Counted from the first letter of the stretch, positions 19,600 through 29,064 are shown. The stretch is 64,000 nucleotides of DNA from Polynucleobacter sp. 80A-SIGWE (GCF_018882295.1 NZ_JACVOR010000002.1:868001-932000); one strand, 5' to 3'. The notes: a model not told the origin generated them from the letters alone. A program made the numbers and translations.

Positions 19600-20309
19600 T
19601 GCGTCAAGTTATTCTCGATACCGAAACTACTGGACTTAACCCTGCCACGGGCGATCGCATTATTGAAATCGGTTGCGTTGAAATGGTGGGTCGTCGATTA
19701 ACCGATCGCACTTTCCATTACTACATTAATCCTGAGCGTGACATCGATGCAGGCGCCTTTGCGGTTCACGGCCTCTCCCGCGAATTCTTATCTGACAAGC
19801 CGGTATTTGCCAATATTGTGGAAGAGTTAATTGAGTTTGTTGATGGCGCTGAAGTAGTGATTCATAACGCAGCGTTTGACTTAGGATTCTTGGATAACGA
19901 ATTTGCTTTGCTAAAGCGCCCTCCTTTTAGAGGTCTTGCATCTAAGGTTACGGATACCCTGCTAGACGCTCGTCAAATGTTTCCAGGCAAGCGCAACTCG
20001 CTAGATGCACTCTGCGAGCGATTTGCCATTAGCAATCAACACCGTACCTTACACGGCGCTTTACTTGATGCGCAGTTATTGGCCGAAGTCTATGTAGCCA
20101 TGACGCGTGGTCAAGAAGATCTCTCCATTGATCTAATTGATTACACCGTTGGCACAGATGCATCTGGCCAAATGAAAGCTTTACCTACCAAACTCAAACT
20201 CATGACAGCCACTCCAGAAGACTGTGAGCTTCATGAAAAGATCTTAGGTGAAATTGCCAAGGCAAGTAAAAAGGACCCCGTTTGGAGTCCTTCTGCTGTT
20301 ACCAGTTAA
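19599..20309 (+). CDS. dnaQ: DNA polymerase III epsilon subunit (3'-5' proofreading exonuclease)
   Basis: Proofreading subunit of the replicative polymerase. In the 236 aa the ExoI motif LDTETTG (D7, E9) is at the start, ExoII is around IHNAAFDLGFLDNEF, and ExoIII is HGALLDAQLLAEVY, giving the DEDDh exonuclease set. The C-terminal part (after about 185) would bind the alpha subunit. The ATG overlaps the RND pump stop, so dnaQ translation appears coupled to the pump, an odd dependence for an essential replication gene. The last codons overlap a hairpin that serves as a terminator for the convergent sprT-like gene. Confidence 0.95.
   Translation: MRQVILDTETTGLNPATGDRIIEIGCVEMVGRRLTDRTFHYYINPERDIDAGAFAVHGLSREFLSDKPVFANIVEELIEFVDGAEVVIHNAAFDLGFLDNEFALLKRPPFRGLASKVTDTLLDARQMFPGKRNSLDALCERFAISNQHRTLHGALLDAQLLAEVYVAMTRGQEDLSIDLIDYTVGTDASGQMKALPTKLKLMTATPEDCELHEKILGEIAKASKKDPVWSPSAVTS
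20271..20292 (-). terminator. Terminator of the sprT-like gene inside the dnaQ 3' end
   Basis: On the minus strand a 9-bp stem (AAGGACTCC with GGGGTCCTT, one T-G pair), loop AAAC, then further Ts (CCTTTTTAC). It begins 25 bases after the sprT-like stop and lies wholly in the coding end of convergent dnaQ. Confidence 0.65.
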
Positions 20310-20316
20310 GTTTTAA

Positions 20317-20976
20317 CTAGCTAATCGCACGGCGGATTTCATCTGCCTTTGGTTTTGAGCCAGTAACAGATTCTGTATCGTGCTCGGTCGTGTTTTCAAT
20401 CGTTTCGATAACCGCCTCTTGCATCCGAATATTATCTTTTGGGCAAATCGGAGCTCCATAGGTAGCCCACTTCTTTAATAGTGTGACTTCATATCCACAC
20501 TGAGCACATTTGGCCTTATTGCGACTCGCGTTGCTTGGCCTTGGGGGTGGAAAAACAATCGCCTGATGTGGGTATGGGCCAAGCTCTTGGCTAATCATCA
20601 TTAGGCGCACCATCAACTCCTCAGTGGCATGTGCCATTCTGGCTGGACCCTCTAGACCAACAGTCTGAGCGATGCCTTTAAAGTCTTCACCATGACCGCT
20701 AAAGCAATCATCTACAGCGTGGCACAACTCATGCACCAAGGTATCCAAGAGCTGCACAGGATCATCTAACTTAGGAGAAATGAAGATCTCATTAACTCCA
20801 CCGCCAGAACGCTCCCGGGGCCAGCACTGCCCTAACGTTGTTCTCGGACTACTAGAAGCCGGAAAGCCACAAGACACCCTCACTGGTGGAATGGCATAAC
20901 CCGCTTTTGAAAACACAGGCTCTAAATATCTAACGGCATCTTCCAGCCATGCTTCTCTAACGGAATGTTGCTTCAT
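20317..20976 (-). CDS. SprT-like zinc metallopeptidase domain protein
   Basis: 219-aa protein with the gluzincin motif HELCH at 82-86 and a third probable ligand H95 in GHGEDFKG, as in SprT/Spartan-like domains. Cysteines C157, C160 (CAQC) and C178 (CPKD) suggest a C-terminal zinc-ribbon-like element with only three obvious ligands. Eukaryotic relatives cut DNA-protein crosslinks; bacterial SprT-like proteins are poorly understood. It is convergent with dnaQ, and 45 bases separate its start from the next minus-strand gene end. The ATG at 20976 is the only reasonable start. Function is not assigned beyond the fold. Confidence 0.8.
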   Translation of the reverse strand: MKQHSVREAWLEDAVRYLEPVFSKAGYAIPPVRVSCGFPASSSPRTTLGQCWPRERSGGGVNEIFISPKLDDPVQLLDTLVHELCHAVDDCFSGHGEDFKGIAQTVGLEGPARMAHATEELMVRLMMISQELGPYPHQAIVFPPPRPSNASRNKAKCAQCGYEVTLLKKWATYGAPICPKDNIRMQEAVIETIENTTEHDTESVTGSKPKADEIRRAIS

Positions 20977-21021
20977 CGGTATTTCTTCAATTCAATATTT
21001 AAATGTGGTTTGATTTGGACT

Positions 21022-21999
21022 TTAATCCAACTTGATATTGGCTGATTTGATTGCCTTATCCCAGTATGGCAATTCTTTTTTCAGCAAGGCATCCATTTGG
21101 ACTGGGGTTAGGTAACGTAGCTCAACACCAGCTGCATCAGAGCGTTCTTTTACCTCAGGCAAAGCAAGGCTCTTCTTAACAGAGTCGGTTAGCTTGGTAA
21201 TCACAGGTGCTGGAGTGCCTGCTGGCGCATAAAGAGCGACCCAAGACTCCAGCTGGAATGCGGGTAAGCCAGCCTCGGCAGTGGTGGGAACATTAGGCAT
21301 GCCGGGATGGCGATTTTTTCCTGTGACAGCTAGGCCTTTGAGCTTACCGCTCTGAATGTGTTGCATCACTGAAGGTGGAGTCGTAATAAATAACTGCACT
21401 TGGCCAGCCAATACGTCCTGCACTGCAGGGCCGGACCCTTTGTATGGCACATGAACAATATCTACACCAGTATTTTGCTTAAAGATTTCTGTGCCAATGT
21501 GAGAAACGGAACCATTACCTTGTGATGCGTAATTTAATTTGCCAGGGTTAGCCTTGGCATAGGCAATAAATTCTTTAAGGTTATTTACTGGTACAGATGG
21601 ATGCACTGCAATCACATTCGTAGAAACCGTGAGGAGCGCTACAGGAGAAAAATCTTTAATAGGATCCCATGGCAATTTATCCATTAAGGAAGGGTTGCCA
21701 ACGTGATAACCCGAATATGAAATCAGCAAGGTATAACCATCTGGTTTAGCCTTAGCGACATATTGATAGGCGGTGTTGCCACTGGCGCCCGGTTTGTTAT
21801 CAACAACCACTGGCTGACCAATCACTCGAGTTAGCGGCTCACTCAACAAACGTGCTGAGGTATCCACAAGACCTCCAGGTGGATTGGGCACAACCAATGT
21901 AATTGGTCGATCTGGGAATGCTTGAGCATTAACAAAGCTAGAACCCAATGCAATGCTAAGCATGGCTAAAGAACGGTAAATGAGTTTGATTGATTTCAT
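21022..21999 (-). CDS. Bug/TctC-family periplasmic solute-binding protein
   Basis: Receptor of the tripartite tricarboxylate transporter type, binding carboxylates or related small acids in the periplasm. The 325 aa begin with a signal peptide (about 1-25, ending near FVNAQA). The family start FPDRPITLVVPNPPGGLVDTSAR and VVVDNKPGASGN follow, with GSVSHIGTEIF and VPYKGSGPAVQDVLAGQVQL further in. No TctA/TctB membrane partner is in the window, as is common for Bug proteins, which are greatly expanded in Burkholderiales. It is followed upstream by the old-yellow-enzyme family gene on the same strand (43-base gap). Confidence 0.92.
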   Translation of the reverse strand: MKSIKLIYRSLAMLSIALGSSFVNAQAFPDRPITLVVPNPPGGLVDTSARLLSEPLTRVIGQPVVVDNKPGASGNTAYQYVAKAKPDGYTLLISYSGYHVGNPSLMDKLPWDPIKDFSPVALLTVSTNVIAVHPSVPVNNLKEFIAYAKANPGKLNYASQGNGSVSHIGTEIFKQNTGVDIVHVPYKGSGPAVQDVLAGQVQLFITTPPSVMQHIQSGKLKGLAVTGKNRHPGMPNVPTTAEAGLPAFQLESWVALYAPAGTPAPVITKLTDSVKKSLALPEVKERSDAAGVELRYLTPVQMDALLKKELPYWDKAIKSANIKLD

Positions 22000-22042
22000 A
22001 TTAGTCTCCAGTAACTTAATTTTATTTGTTGGTTGATATGAA

Positions 22043-23164
22043 TTATCGCTGCCCTACTTTGACGTCACCAAATATAGCTTGAGCCTCACGCGGTAAGCAG
22101 CGCCAGTAACGCTCATTTGAGGGTACTGTACCGCCTAAAGCTGCGGCAGCTTCCCAAGCCCATCTTGGCTTGTATAAAAATGTTCGAGCTAAGGCAATCA
22201 GATCCGCATCGCCTTTTTGCAAGATATCTTCTGCTTGCTGTGGCTCGGTGATCAGGCCAACTGTCATCGTAGGCAAGCCAGATTGATCTTTTACGATCTT
22301 GGCAAATGGCACTTGATAGTTTGGCCCTATTGCAATCTTCTGCAGTGGTGAAATACCTCCTGATGAGATGTGGACAAAATTACATCCCAGGGGCTTCAGG
22401 CGAGATGCAAAGTCAGCAGTCTCTTCAGGAGTCCAGCCACCCTCAATCCAATCGCTAGCTGAAATCCGAATACCCAATACACCTTGGTATGCCTTGCGTA
22501 CTGCCGCAAATAATTCCAAGGGGAAGCGGATCCGGTTTTCATAAGAGCCGCCATATTCATCAGTGCGTTGATTGGCGATTGGGGACAAGAATTGATGCAA
22601 GAGATAACCATGCGCCCCGTGCAATTCAATACCATCAACACCAACTCGCTCGGCACGCTGCGATGCAACAACAAATGCGTCAATCAGCTCTTGCAACTCG
22701 ACTTTGGAGAGTTCATGTGGCAGACGCTCATCTTTTAGCTGTGGAATTGCTGAAGGAGCAACCGTCTCCCAGCCACCCTGCTCTGCAGATAGCAATTGGC
22801 CACCATCCCAAGGGGTTGCGCTGGAGGCTTTTCGACCGGCGTGAGCCAGTTGAATAAATACTGGGGTTTCTGGGGCCAGCTTACGTGCTCTGCTGAGCTT
22901 GTCTTTCAGGGCGGCTTCGGTACGGTCATCCCACAATCCCAGGCAAGCCGGGGTAATACGCCCCTCTTGCGTCACGCCAGTAGCCTCAATAATGAATAGA
23001 CCTGCCCCGCTATTGAGGAGGTTAGCCCAGTGCATTAAATGCCAGTCCTGGGCCTCACCATTAACTGCGGAATACTGGCACATCGGTGCCACTACGATGC
23101 GATTAGGGAGCGTTAAATCGCCCTTAGGAGCGCTAAGAGTGTAACTGGAGAATAGAAGACTCAT
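22043..23164 (-). CDS. NADH:flavin oxidoreductase, old yellow enzyme family (YqjM/NamA-like)
   Basis: FMN-dependent ene-reductase acting on alpha,beta-unsaturated carbonyl compounds; the physiological substrate is unknown. The 373 aa from the ATG at 23164 begin with the TIM-barrel pattern LPNRIVVAPMCQYSAVNGEAQDWHLMHW, in which the Cys and Tyr positions are typical of the thermophilic-like YqjM subgroup. HGAHGYLLHQFLSPIANQRTDEYGG contains the His pair that binds the substrate oxygen. RISASDWIEGGW and the C-terminal LIALARTFLYKPRWAWEAA complete the family. An upstream in-frame extension to 23263 was rejected as it has no family resemblance. It is divergent from mmsA with a 150-base intergenic region holding an inverted repeat. 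Confidence 0.9.
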   Translation of the reverse strand: MSLLFSSYTLSAPKGDLTLPNRIVVAPMCQYSAVNGEAQDWHLMHWANLLNSGAGLFIIEATGVTQEGRITPACLGLWDDRTEAALKDKLSRARKLAPETPVFIQLAHAGRKASSATPWDGGQLLSAEQGGWETVAPSAIPQLKDERLPHELSKVELQELIDAFVVASQRAERVGVDGIELHGAHGYLLHQFLSPIANQRTDEYGGSYENRIRFPLELFAAVRKAYQGVLGIRISASDWIEGGWTPEETADFASRLKPLGCNFVHISSGGISPLQKIAIGPNYQVPFAKIVKDQSGLPTMTVGLITEPQQAEDILQKGDADLIALARTFLYKPRWAWEAAAALGGTVPSNERYWRCLPREAQAIFGDVKVGQR

Positions 23165-23242
23165 GGAAGGCCCTTGGATCCTGAAATGCGTAAAAGTGAT
23201 GAAAGCGATAAAATAGAATGAGTAGGATAAACGAGACCATAC

Positions 23243-23270
23243 ACTTGTGCGATTCCGTCGCAATACAAGT
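23243..23270. promoter_or_regulatory. Inverted repeat between the flavin oxidoreductase and mmsA genes
   Basis: ACTTGT-GCGA-TTCCG-TCGC-(AAT)-ACAAGT: two nested complementary arms with a 5-base centre and a 3-base bulge. It lies 44 bases before the mmsA start and about 80 before the divergent gene, suitable for a shared operator or a 5' UTR hairpin. No regulator is encoded next to it; the role is a guess. Confidence 0.3.
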
Positions 23271-23314
23271 TTATTGAACCTAAAACTAGTAAATAACTAT
23301 TTAAGCAAAATACT

Positions 23315-24835
23315 ATGAGCGCACCACAAGCCTTTGATTCAAAAGCAGATATTGGCCACTTTGTTGGCGGCAACGTCATCAACCCAAAAGATGGTCGTTT
23401 TGCTGATGTATTTAACCCCTCCACAGGAGCGGTCGCAAGACGGGTTGCCTTAGCCAGCCGTAAAGAAATTGACGCCGCTGTTGCTGTTGCCCAAAAGGCC
23501 TTTGAGACATGGAGCCAAACCTCCCCTCTGCGCCGTGCGCGCATTATGTTCAAGTACCTTGAGCTACTGAATGCCAATCGCGATGAACTGGCCGCGATCA
23601 TCACCGCTGAACATGGCAAGGTATTTACCGATGCCCAAGGTGAAGTCACTCGCGGTATTGATATTGTGGAATTTGCCACTGGCATCCCTGAACTTCTTAA
23701 AGGTGATTACACCGAGCAAGTGTCTACTGATATTGATAACTGGGTCATGCGCCAGCCTTTAGGTGTTGTTGCTGGTGTAACCCCATTTAATTTCCCAGTC
23801 ATGGTTCCAATGTGGATGTTCCCAGTAGCTATTGCCTGCGGTAATACCTTCATTCTGAAGCCAAGCCCAACTGATCCATCGGCCTCCTTGTTCATGGCTA
23901 AGCTTCTCAAAGAGGCGGGATTGCCTGATGGCGTATTTAACGTGGTTCAAGGCGACAAAGAAGCTGTTGATGCTTTAATTGAAAACCCAGATGTCAAAGC
24001 GGTGAGCTTTGTAGGCTCAACTCCAATTGCGAACTACATCTATGAGCGTTGCGCACACTTCGGTAAGCGCTCCCAAGCTTTAGGTGGCGCTAAGAACCAC
24101 ATGGTAGTCATGCCTGATGCTGATATCGATAAAACAATTGATGCTTTGATTGGCGCAGCCTACGGTTCTGCTGGCGAGCGCTGCATGGCGATATCTGTTG
24201 CAGTATTGGTTGGTGATGTTGCAGAAAAAATCATGCCAAAACTGATTGAGCGTACCAAGACTCTCAAAGTCAAGAACGGTATGGAACTCGATGCTGAGAT
24301 GGGTCCAATCGTGACTAAAGCTGCTTTAGAGCGTATCACTGGCTACATTGAAAGCGGTGTTGCTTCCGGCGCCAAATTATTGGTAGATGGTCGTGGCTTG
24401 AAAGTGCCAGGTCATGACAACGGCTTCTTTATCGGCGGCACCCTCTTTGATAACGTTACTCCAGACATGAAGATCTATCTAGAAGAGATCTTCGGGCCAG
24501 TACTGTCTTGCTTACGCGTAGCGAACTTTACTGAAGCATTGAATCTGGTGAACTCTTGTGAGTTTGGTAACGGTGTAGCCTGCTTTACAAGCGACGGTAA
24601 TATTGCCCGTGAATTTGCCCGCCGCGTTCAGGTGGGCATGGTCGGTATTAACGTACCTATTCCAGTTCCAATGGCTTGGCATGGTTTTGGTGGTTGGAAG
24701 AAATCCCTCTTTGGCGATATGCACGCATACGGCAAAGAAGGTGTTCGCTTCTATACCAAGCAAAAGAGTGTCATGCAGCGATGGCCTGAGAGCATTGCTA
24801 AAGGCGCAGAGTTTGTAATGCCTACTTCCAAGTAA
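23315..24835 (+). CDS. mmsA: Methylmalonate-semialdehyde dehydrogenase (CoA-acylating)
   Basis: Converts methylmalonate (or malonate) semialdehyde with CoA and NAD+ to propionyl-CoA (or acetyl-CoA) and CO2, in valine, inositol or beta-alanine breakdown. The 506 aa have the aldehyde dehydrogenase fold. The nucleophile C290 is in GSAGERCMA, and the usual general-base Glu of other aldehyde dehydrogenases is absent (LGGAKNH), as expected for the CoA-dependent MmsA class. [15 protein letters not shown] in the cofactor region is also MmsA-like. It stands alone on the plus strand with its own terminator; no other valine-degradation genes are close. Propionyl-CoA produced here links loosely to prpE metabolism. 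Confidence 0.93.
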   Translation: MSAPQAFDSKADIGHFVGGNVINPKDGRFADVFNPSTGAVARRVALASRKEIDAAVAVAQKAFETWSQTSPLRRARIMFKYLELLNANRDELAAIITAEHGKVFTDAQGEVTRGIDIVEFATGIPELLKGDYTEQVSTDIDNWVMRQPLGVVAGVTPFNFPVMVPMWMFPVAIACGNTFILKPSPTDPSASLFMAKLLKEAGLPDGVFNVVQGDKEAVDALIENPDVKAVSFVGSTPIANYIYERCAHFGKRSQALGGAKNHMVVMPDADIDKTIDALIGAAYGSAGERCMAISVAVLVGDVAEKIMPKLIERTKTLKVKNGMELDAEMGPIVTKAALERITGYIESGVASGAKLLVDGRGLKVPGHDNGFFIGGTLFDNVTPDMKIYLEEIFGPVLSCLRVANFTEALNLVNSCEFGNGVACFTSDGNIAREFARRVQVGMVGINVPIPVPMAWHGFGGWKKSLFGDMHAYGKEGVRFYTKQKSVMQRWPESIAKGAEFVMPTSK

Positions 24836-24861
24836 TTCGCAGCGCTAAGCTTTATAAATAA

Positions 24862-24887
24862 AAATAGCGGCCTTCGGGTCGCTATTT
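24862..24887. terminator. Strong UUCG-tetraloop terminator between mmsA and the ABC transporter operon
   Basis: 11-bp stem (24862-24872 with 24877-24887, one G-T pair) closed by a TTCG tetraloop, followed by a run of Ts on the plus strand and flanked by As on the other side. It can serve both convergent units. Confidence 0.92.
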
Positions 24888-24908
24888 TTTTACCCAGCTC
24901 ATTTATTC

Positions 24909-25574
24909 TTAAGCAGGAATAAAGTAACGCCTCTCAATGGCTCTGGCGAATAACACAATTACTGATACCAGCGCTAAGTAGACCAAAGCAGCCAATAGAT
25001 AGGCCTTGAAGAATTGGAAGTTGGTTGCAGCCAGTTCTTGTACACGCGCAAAGAATTCGGTGTACTGAATTAAGAAGGCAACTGAACTGTCTTTCAGGTT
25101 GGCAATCACTTGATTGGTTAATGCTGGAATAGAAAGACGAATCACTTGCGGCAAGGTAATCAACTTAAAAATCTGGAGAGGGCTGAATCCTTGAGCGCTA
25201 GCTGCCTCCAACTGACTCTTATCTAAACCATTAAAGGCGGTCTTTAGATAGGCTGCGTTATAAGCTGCTACGTTAAATGTGAATCCAATGAAAGCAACCG
25301 TAAATGGTGAGAGACGAACGCCCCACTGCGGCAAGCCGTAATACATCAAGAATAGTAAAACAATTAAAGGCATTCCAATGAAAAAGGAAATATAGGAATT
25401 GATGGCAGTGCGTACATACTTGTTTTTGCTTAGAGTGAGATAGAACACCACAATCCCCAGCAGCAATCCAGACACACTGATCAAACCCGCCAATTGCAAG
25501 GTCTTCACCAGCCCAGTCAAAATCAAGGGCATCTGCTCCGTGAGATCACGAATAAAGGACGGCCATCCCCCCAT
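24909..25574 (-). CDS. Polar amino acid ABC transporter permease (second)
   Basis: 221-aa inner-membrane permease of the HisM/GltK type with about five helices. The EAA-like coupling loop is recognisable around AASAQGFSPLQIFKLITLPQVIRLSIP. It forms the channel together with the other permease of this operon. The ATG overlaps the stop of the ATPase gene by one base. It is last in the operon before the bidirectional terminator. The transported amino acid cannot be told from sequence. Confidence 0.9.
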   Translation of the reverse strand: MGGWPSFIRDLTEQMPLILTGLVKTLQLAGLISVSGLLLGIVVFYLTLSKNKYVRTAINSYISFFIGMPLIVLLFLMYYGLPQWGVRLSPFTVAFIGFTFNVAAYNAAYLKTAFNGLDKSQLEAASAQGFSPLQIFKLITLPQVIRLSIPALTNQVIANLKDSSVAFLIQYTEFFARVQELAATNFQFFKAYLLAALVYLALVSVIVLFARAIERRYFIPA

Positions 25575-26305
25575 TAGAACTTTTCCTCGGAGGCAAAAAA
25601 GGCTTTGATGTCTGGATCAGAATGCTTCCTCAACACATCGATGCGATCATCAGCCCGAATCACGCCGCGATCTAAGAACATGACAGTGTCCGCAATATTG
25701 CGTGCCAGGTTGAGATCATGGGTAACGCAAATCATAGTGATGCCCTCGCTATGCAAGCGATTAATGAGATCAGCCACATCCCTAGACATGACGGGATCAA
25801 GTGCGGAGGTTGGTTCATCGAGCACAAGGACAGCAGGATCCATCGCTAACGCCCGAGCTATGGCAACACGCTGCTTCTGCCCTCCTGAAAGCTGTGAGGG
25901 GTACTTATCTTGATGGGGTGTCATTTCAAAATGGGATAACTCAAGCAAGGCCTTCTCTTTAGCCTCAGCCTTACCCATCTTATGCAACTTACGTAGCCCC
26001 AATGAGACGTTATCTAATACTGTGAGGTGACTATAAAGAGCGAATTGCTGAAATACAAAACCAATTTGCTTACGTAACTCACGCACATCAACACCGGGAC
26101 CCAGTACCTCCTTACCTCTGAAAATAATTGATCCAGAAGTGGGCTCGACCAGTCGATTGAGGCAGCGCAATAAGGTGGATTTACCGGAGCCGGACGCACC
26201 CATCAATACCCGAACATCACCCTCTTTTAAATCGAGATTAATATTCGACAAGACAGTTTGCCCATCAAACTCTTTGACCAAATCCCGTACTTGAATTAAT
26301 GCCAC
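25574..26305 (-). CDS. Polar amino acid ABC transporter ATP-binding protein
   Basis: 243-aa ATPase of the GlnQ/ArtP/HisP class. Walker A GASGSGKST is near residue 36, then Q-loop VFQQFALYSHLTVLDN, signature LSGGQKQRVAIARALAM, Walker B AVLVLDEPTSALDP and switch His in CVTHD. The start is GTG at 26305 with GAGG seven bases upstream. It energises uptake through the two flanking permeases. Confidence 0.95.
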   Translation of the reverse strand: MALIQVRDLVKEFDGQTVLSNINLDLKEGDVRVLMGASGSGKSTLLRCLNRLVEPTSGSIIFRGKEVLGPGVDVRELRKQIGFVFQQFALYSHLTVLDNVSLGLRKLHKMGKAEAKEKALLELSHFEMTPHQDKYPSQLSGGQKQRVAIARALAMDPAVLVLDEPTSALDPVMSRDVADLINRLHSEGITMICVTHDLNLARNIADTVMFLDRGVIRADDRIDVLRKHSDPDIKAFFASEEKF

Positions 26306-26339
26306 GAACTTGCCTCTTTAGATAATGTCAGATTGATAC

Positions 26340-26993
26340 TCATGCAGGAGCAATTCCTGGAATTTGATAACGCTTAGTCAGCAATTGAACACCGAGTAAA
26401 CAGATTCGGTAAATCACGAAATACAAAATACCCACCGCTAGGTAAATCTCAATGCCGCGAAGCGTTGTTGAGGTCAGAGTCATGGCCTGCTTCGTAATCT
26501 CCGGGATTCCGACCGTATAAGCAAATGGCGAATACTTTAAAACTGAGGTGAACTCGTTGACCATTCCTGGAATCGAGAATCGCAACATCTGCGGCAACTC
26601 AATAAACCGGAGAACCTGTATACGTGTCATACCCATAGCCTTGGCAGCAATCACTTCAGCTGGATCGACAGAGTTAAATGCACCCCGGAATACCTCAGCC
26701 AAATAGGCGGATGCCACCAGACCCAAACTGAGTGCCATAGCCATCAAAGGAGGAACCTTAAAGCCGATGCCAGGCAAACCAAAGTAAACCATGAAGAGCA
26801 AGACTAAAACTGGCACACCCCTAAAGACGTAGGTATAGCAATCAATTAGGGGGATGAGCCAAGGGATATCAAGACGACGTAAGCTCGATAGCAGTAAGCC
26901 GACCACCAAGCCCGTCAGCGAGCAAACCAGCGTTACCACCACCGTATAAGAAATGCCCTGAGCTAACTGGGCAAGAATATCCAGAAAAGTCAC
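26340..26993 (-). CDS. Polar amino acid ABC transporter permease (first)
   Basis: 217-aa membrane protein of the HisM/GltJ class with about five helices and the coupling loop AAKAMGMTRIQVLRFIELPQMLRFSIPG. It differs clearly from the other permease of the operon, so the channel is a heterodimer. The start is GTG at 26993; no ATG lies near it. It sits 34 bases upstream of the ATPase gene. Confidence 0.9.
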   Translation of the reverse strand: MTFLDILAQLAQGISYTVVVTLVCSLTGLVVGLLLSSLRRLDIPWLIPLIDCYTYVFRGVPVLVLLFMVYFGLPGIGFKVPPLMAMALSLGLVASAYLAEVFRGAFNSVDPAEVIAAKAMGMTRIQVLRFIELPQMLRFSIPGMVNEFTSVLKYSPFAYTVGIPEITKQAMTLTSTTLRGIEIYLAVGILYFVIYRICLLGVQLLTKRYQIPGIAPA

Positions 26994-27037
26994 AGGGCAG
27001 GCTTTCGACTACTTGTTGAGATTGTGATGGAGAGCGC

Positions 27038-27814
<777 letters not shown>

Positions 27815-27872
27815 TTAGTCATCCCCAGGCTCTGGGTGCACACCAAGTATAGGGGAATTAGGGGGAGACTGG

Positions 27873-28400
27873 CTACTGCAGGGTGTTTTTAAAGGCGGGC
27901 ATCATGGGCATTGCCATGACTTCAATCCCCTCTTCACGCAAAGCCTCAGCTTCATCTAGAGTGGTTTGACCGCGGATACTCCGCTCAGGAGATTCCTTAT
28001 AGTGAATTTTGCGAGCCTCTTCAGCAAAAGAACTTCCAACATCTTCGGAGCGCCCCATCAACTCACGCATGCCCTTTAAAAAGGCCGCTTGAACCTGAGC
28101 CTCCAATTGAGAGTGATCGTTTCCAGTCAAGGCAACAACGTCGCCAGTTAGTCCACCACTCACACCGGAGTTATCCGTTGCCGCAGGGCTGGCAACAGTC
28201 AGCTCAGTTGAAGTTGGAATATCTTTGCTCGAGCTCGATTTAGCAATATGTGGAGCTGATGGCATCCGCGTAATCTCAGTACTGTCGCAAATAGGGCACG
28301 CCAGCATCCCCTTGCCTTGCTGGGCAAGGCAATCCTCTTCAGAGGCGAACCATCCCTCAAAGCGATGATCCAGTGGGCAAGCGAGGTTATAAACTTTCAT
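27873..28400 (-). CDS. DUF1178 family protein
   Basis: 175-aa cytoplasmic protein of unknown function. The N-terminus MKVYNLACPLDHRFEGWF with Cys8 and a later CPICDS looks like a zinc-binding module (the intervening Cys in EEDCLAQQ may add a ligand). A low-complexity Ser/Thr/Ala linker follows (about 50-85), and the C-terminal half has HYKESPERSIRGQTTLDEAEALREEGIEVMAMP, typical of the family. It lies downstream of the NUDIX gene with about 60 bases between, containing repeated CCTAT/ATAGG motifs. Confidence 0.85.
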   Translation of the reverse strand: MKVYNLACPLDHRFEGWFASEEDCLAQQGKGMLACPICDSTEITRMPSAPHIAKSSSSKDIPTSTELTVASPAATDNSGVSGGLTGDVVALTGNDHSQLEAQVQAAFLKGMRELMGRSEDVGSSFAEEARKIHYKESPERSIRGQTTLDEAEALREEGIEVMAMPMMPAFKNTLQ

Positions 28401-28461
28401 AAGACCTATATAGGGGCAAAATTACTAAATTCAATACCCCTATTTTAATAGGATTATGAAA

Positions 28462-29064
28462 TTAGCCTGGAATGGGCGTAGGACTCACTAAACCACGGCG
28501 ATAGCGGTCCAACCAGTAAGTTGCAATCGTTGTTTTCACGTCGGTAATTTCGCCCTGCTCTACCCACTTCAATAGTTGCTCCAGAGGTGCGGCAAATACA
28601 TCCAAAAATTCTTCATCATCTAAGTGGCTTTTGCCGGACACCAAGCCTTCAGCAAGATAGATATCAATAAACTCCGTCGAATATGAAATCACTGGATGGA
28701 TGCGGCGGATAAAACTCCACTTGCTAGCGGAATAGCCCGTCTCTTCTTCCAACTCTCGCTGAGCGCATACCAGATGATCCTCTTTAGGGTCTAGCTTCCC
28801 TGCTGGAATCTCCAGGCAAGCCTTTGCAACGGGATATCGATACTGACGCTCCATCAATACCCTGCCATCATCCAAGATCGCCAAAATTGCAACTGCTCCA
28901 GGATGAGTGAGGTATTCACGTACCGCTTGATTGCCATCGGGCAAGCTCACCTGATCACGCTTCATGTTTAGAAAGATGCCGCCGTAGATATCCTCGCTAG
29001 ACAAACGCTCCTCCCGCAAATGGGCATCGCCAACAGGGAGATCTTTAAAGGATTTTTCAGTCAT
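28462..29064 (-). CDS. NUDIX hydrolase, ADP-ribose pyrophosphatase-like
   Basis: Probably hydrolyses ADP-ribose or related nucleoside diphosphate sugars. The 200 aa contain a complete Nudix box, GKLDPKEDHLVCAQRELEEETGY (GX5EX7REXXEEXG pattern), preceded by ECRYPVAKACLEIPA-like sequence (RQYRYPV..LEIPAG) usual for this subfamily. An upstream in-frame start at 29100 was not chosen; neither has a strong ribosome site, but the shorter form begins close to the conserved domain. It lies just past the nuo operon terminator. Confidence 0.88.
   Translation of the reverse strand: MTEKSFKDLPVGDAHLREERLSSEDIYGGIFLNMKRDQVSLPDGNQAVREYLTHPGAVAILAILDDGRVLMERQYRYPVAKACLEIPAGKLDPKEDHLVCAQRELEEETGYSASKWSFIRRIHPVISYSTEFIDIYLAEGLVSGKSHLDDEEFLDVFAAPLEQLLKWVEQGEITDVKTTIATYWLDRYRRGLVSPTPIPG

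Noticed and set aside
23161..23685. 174-codon minus-strand open frame opposite the start of mmsA
   Set aside because: Antisense to mmsA and crosses the divergent intergenic region; no family features.
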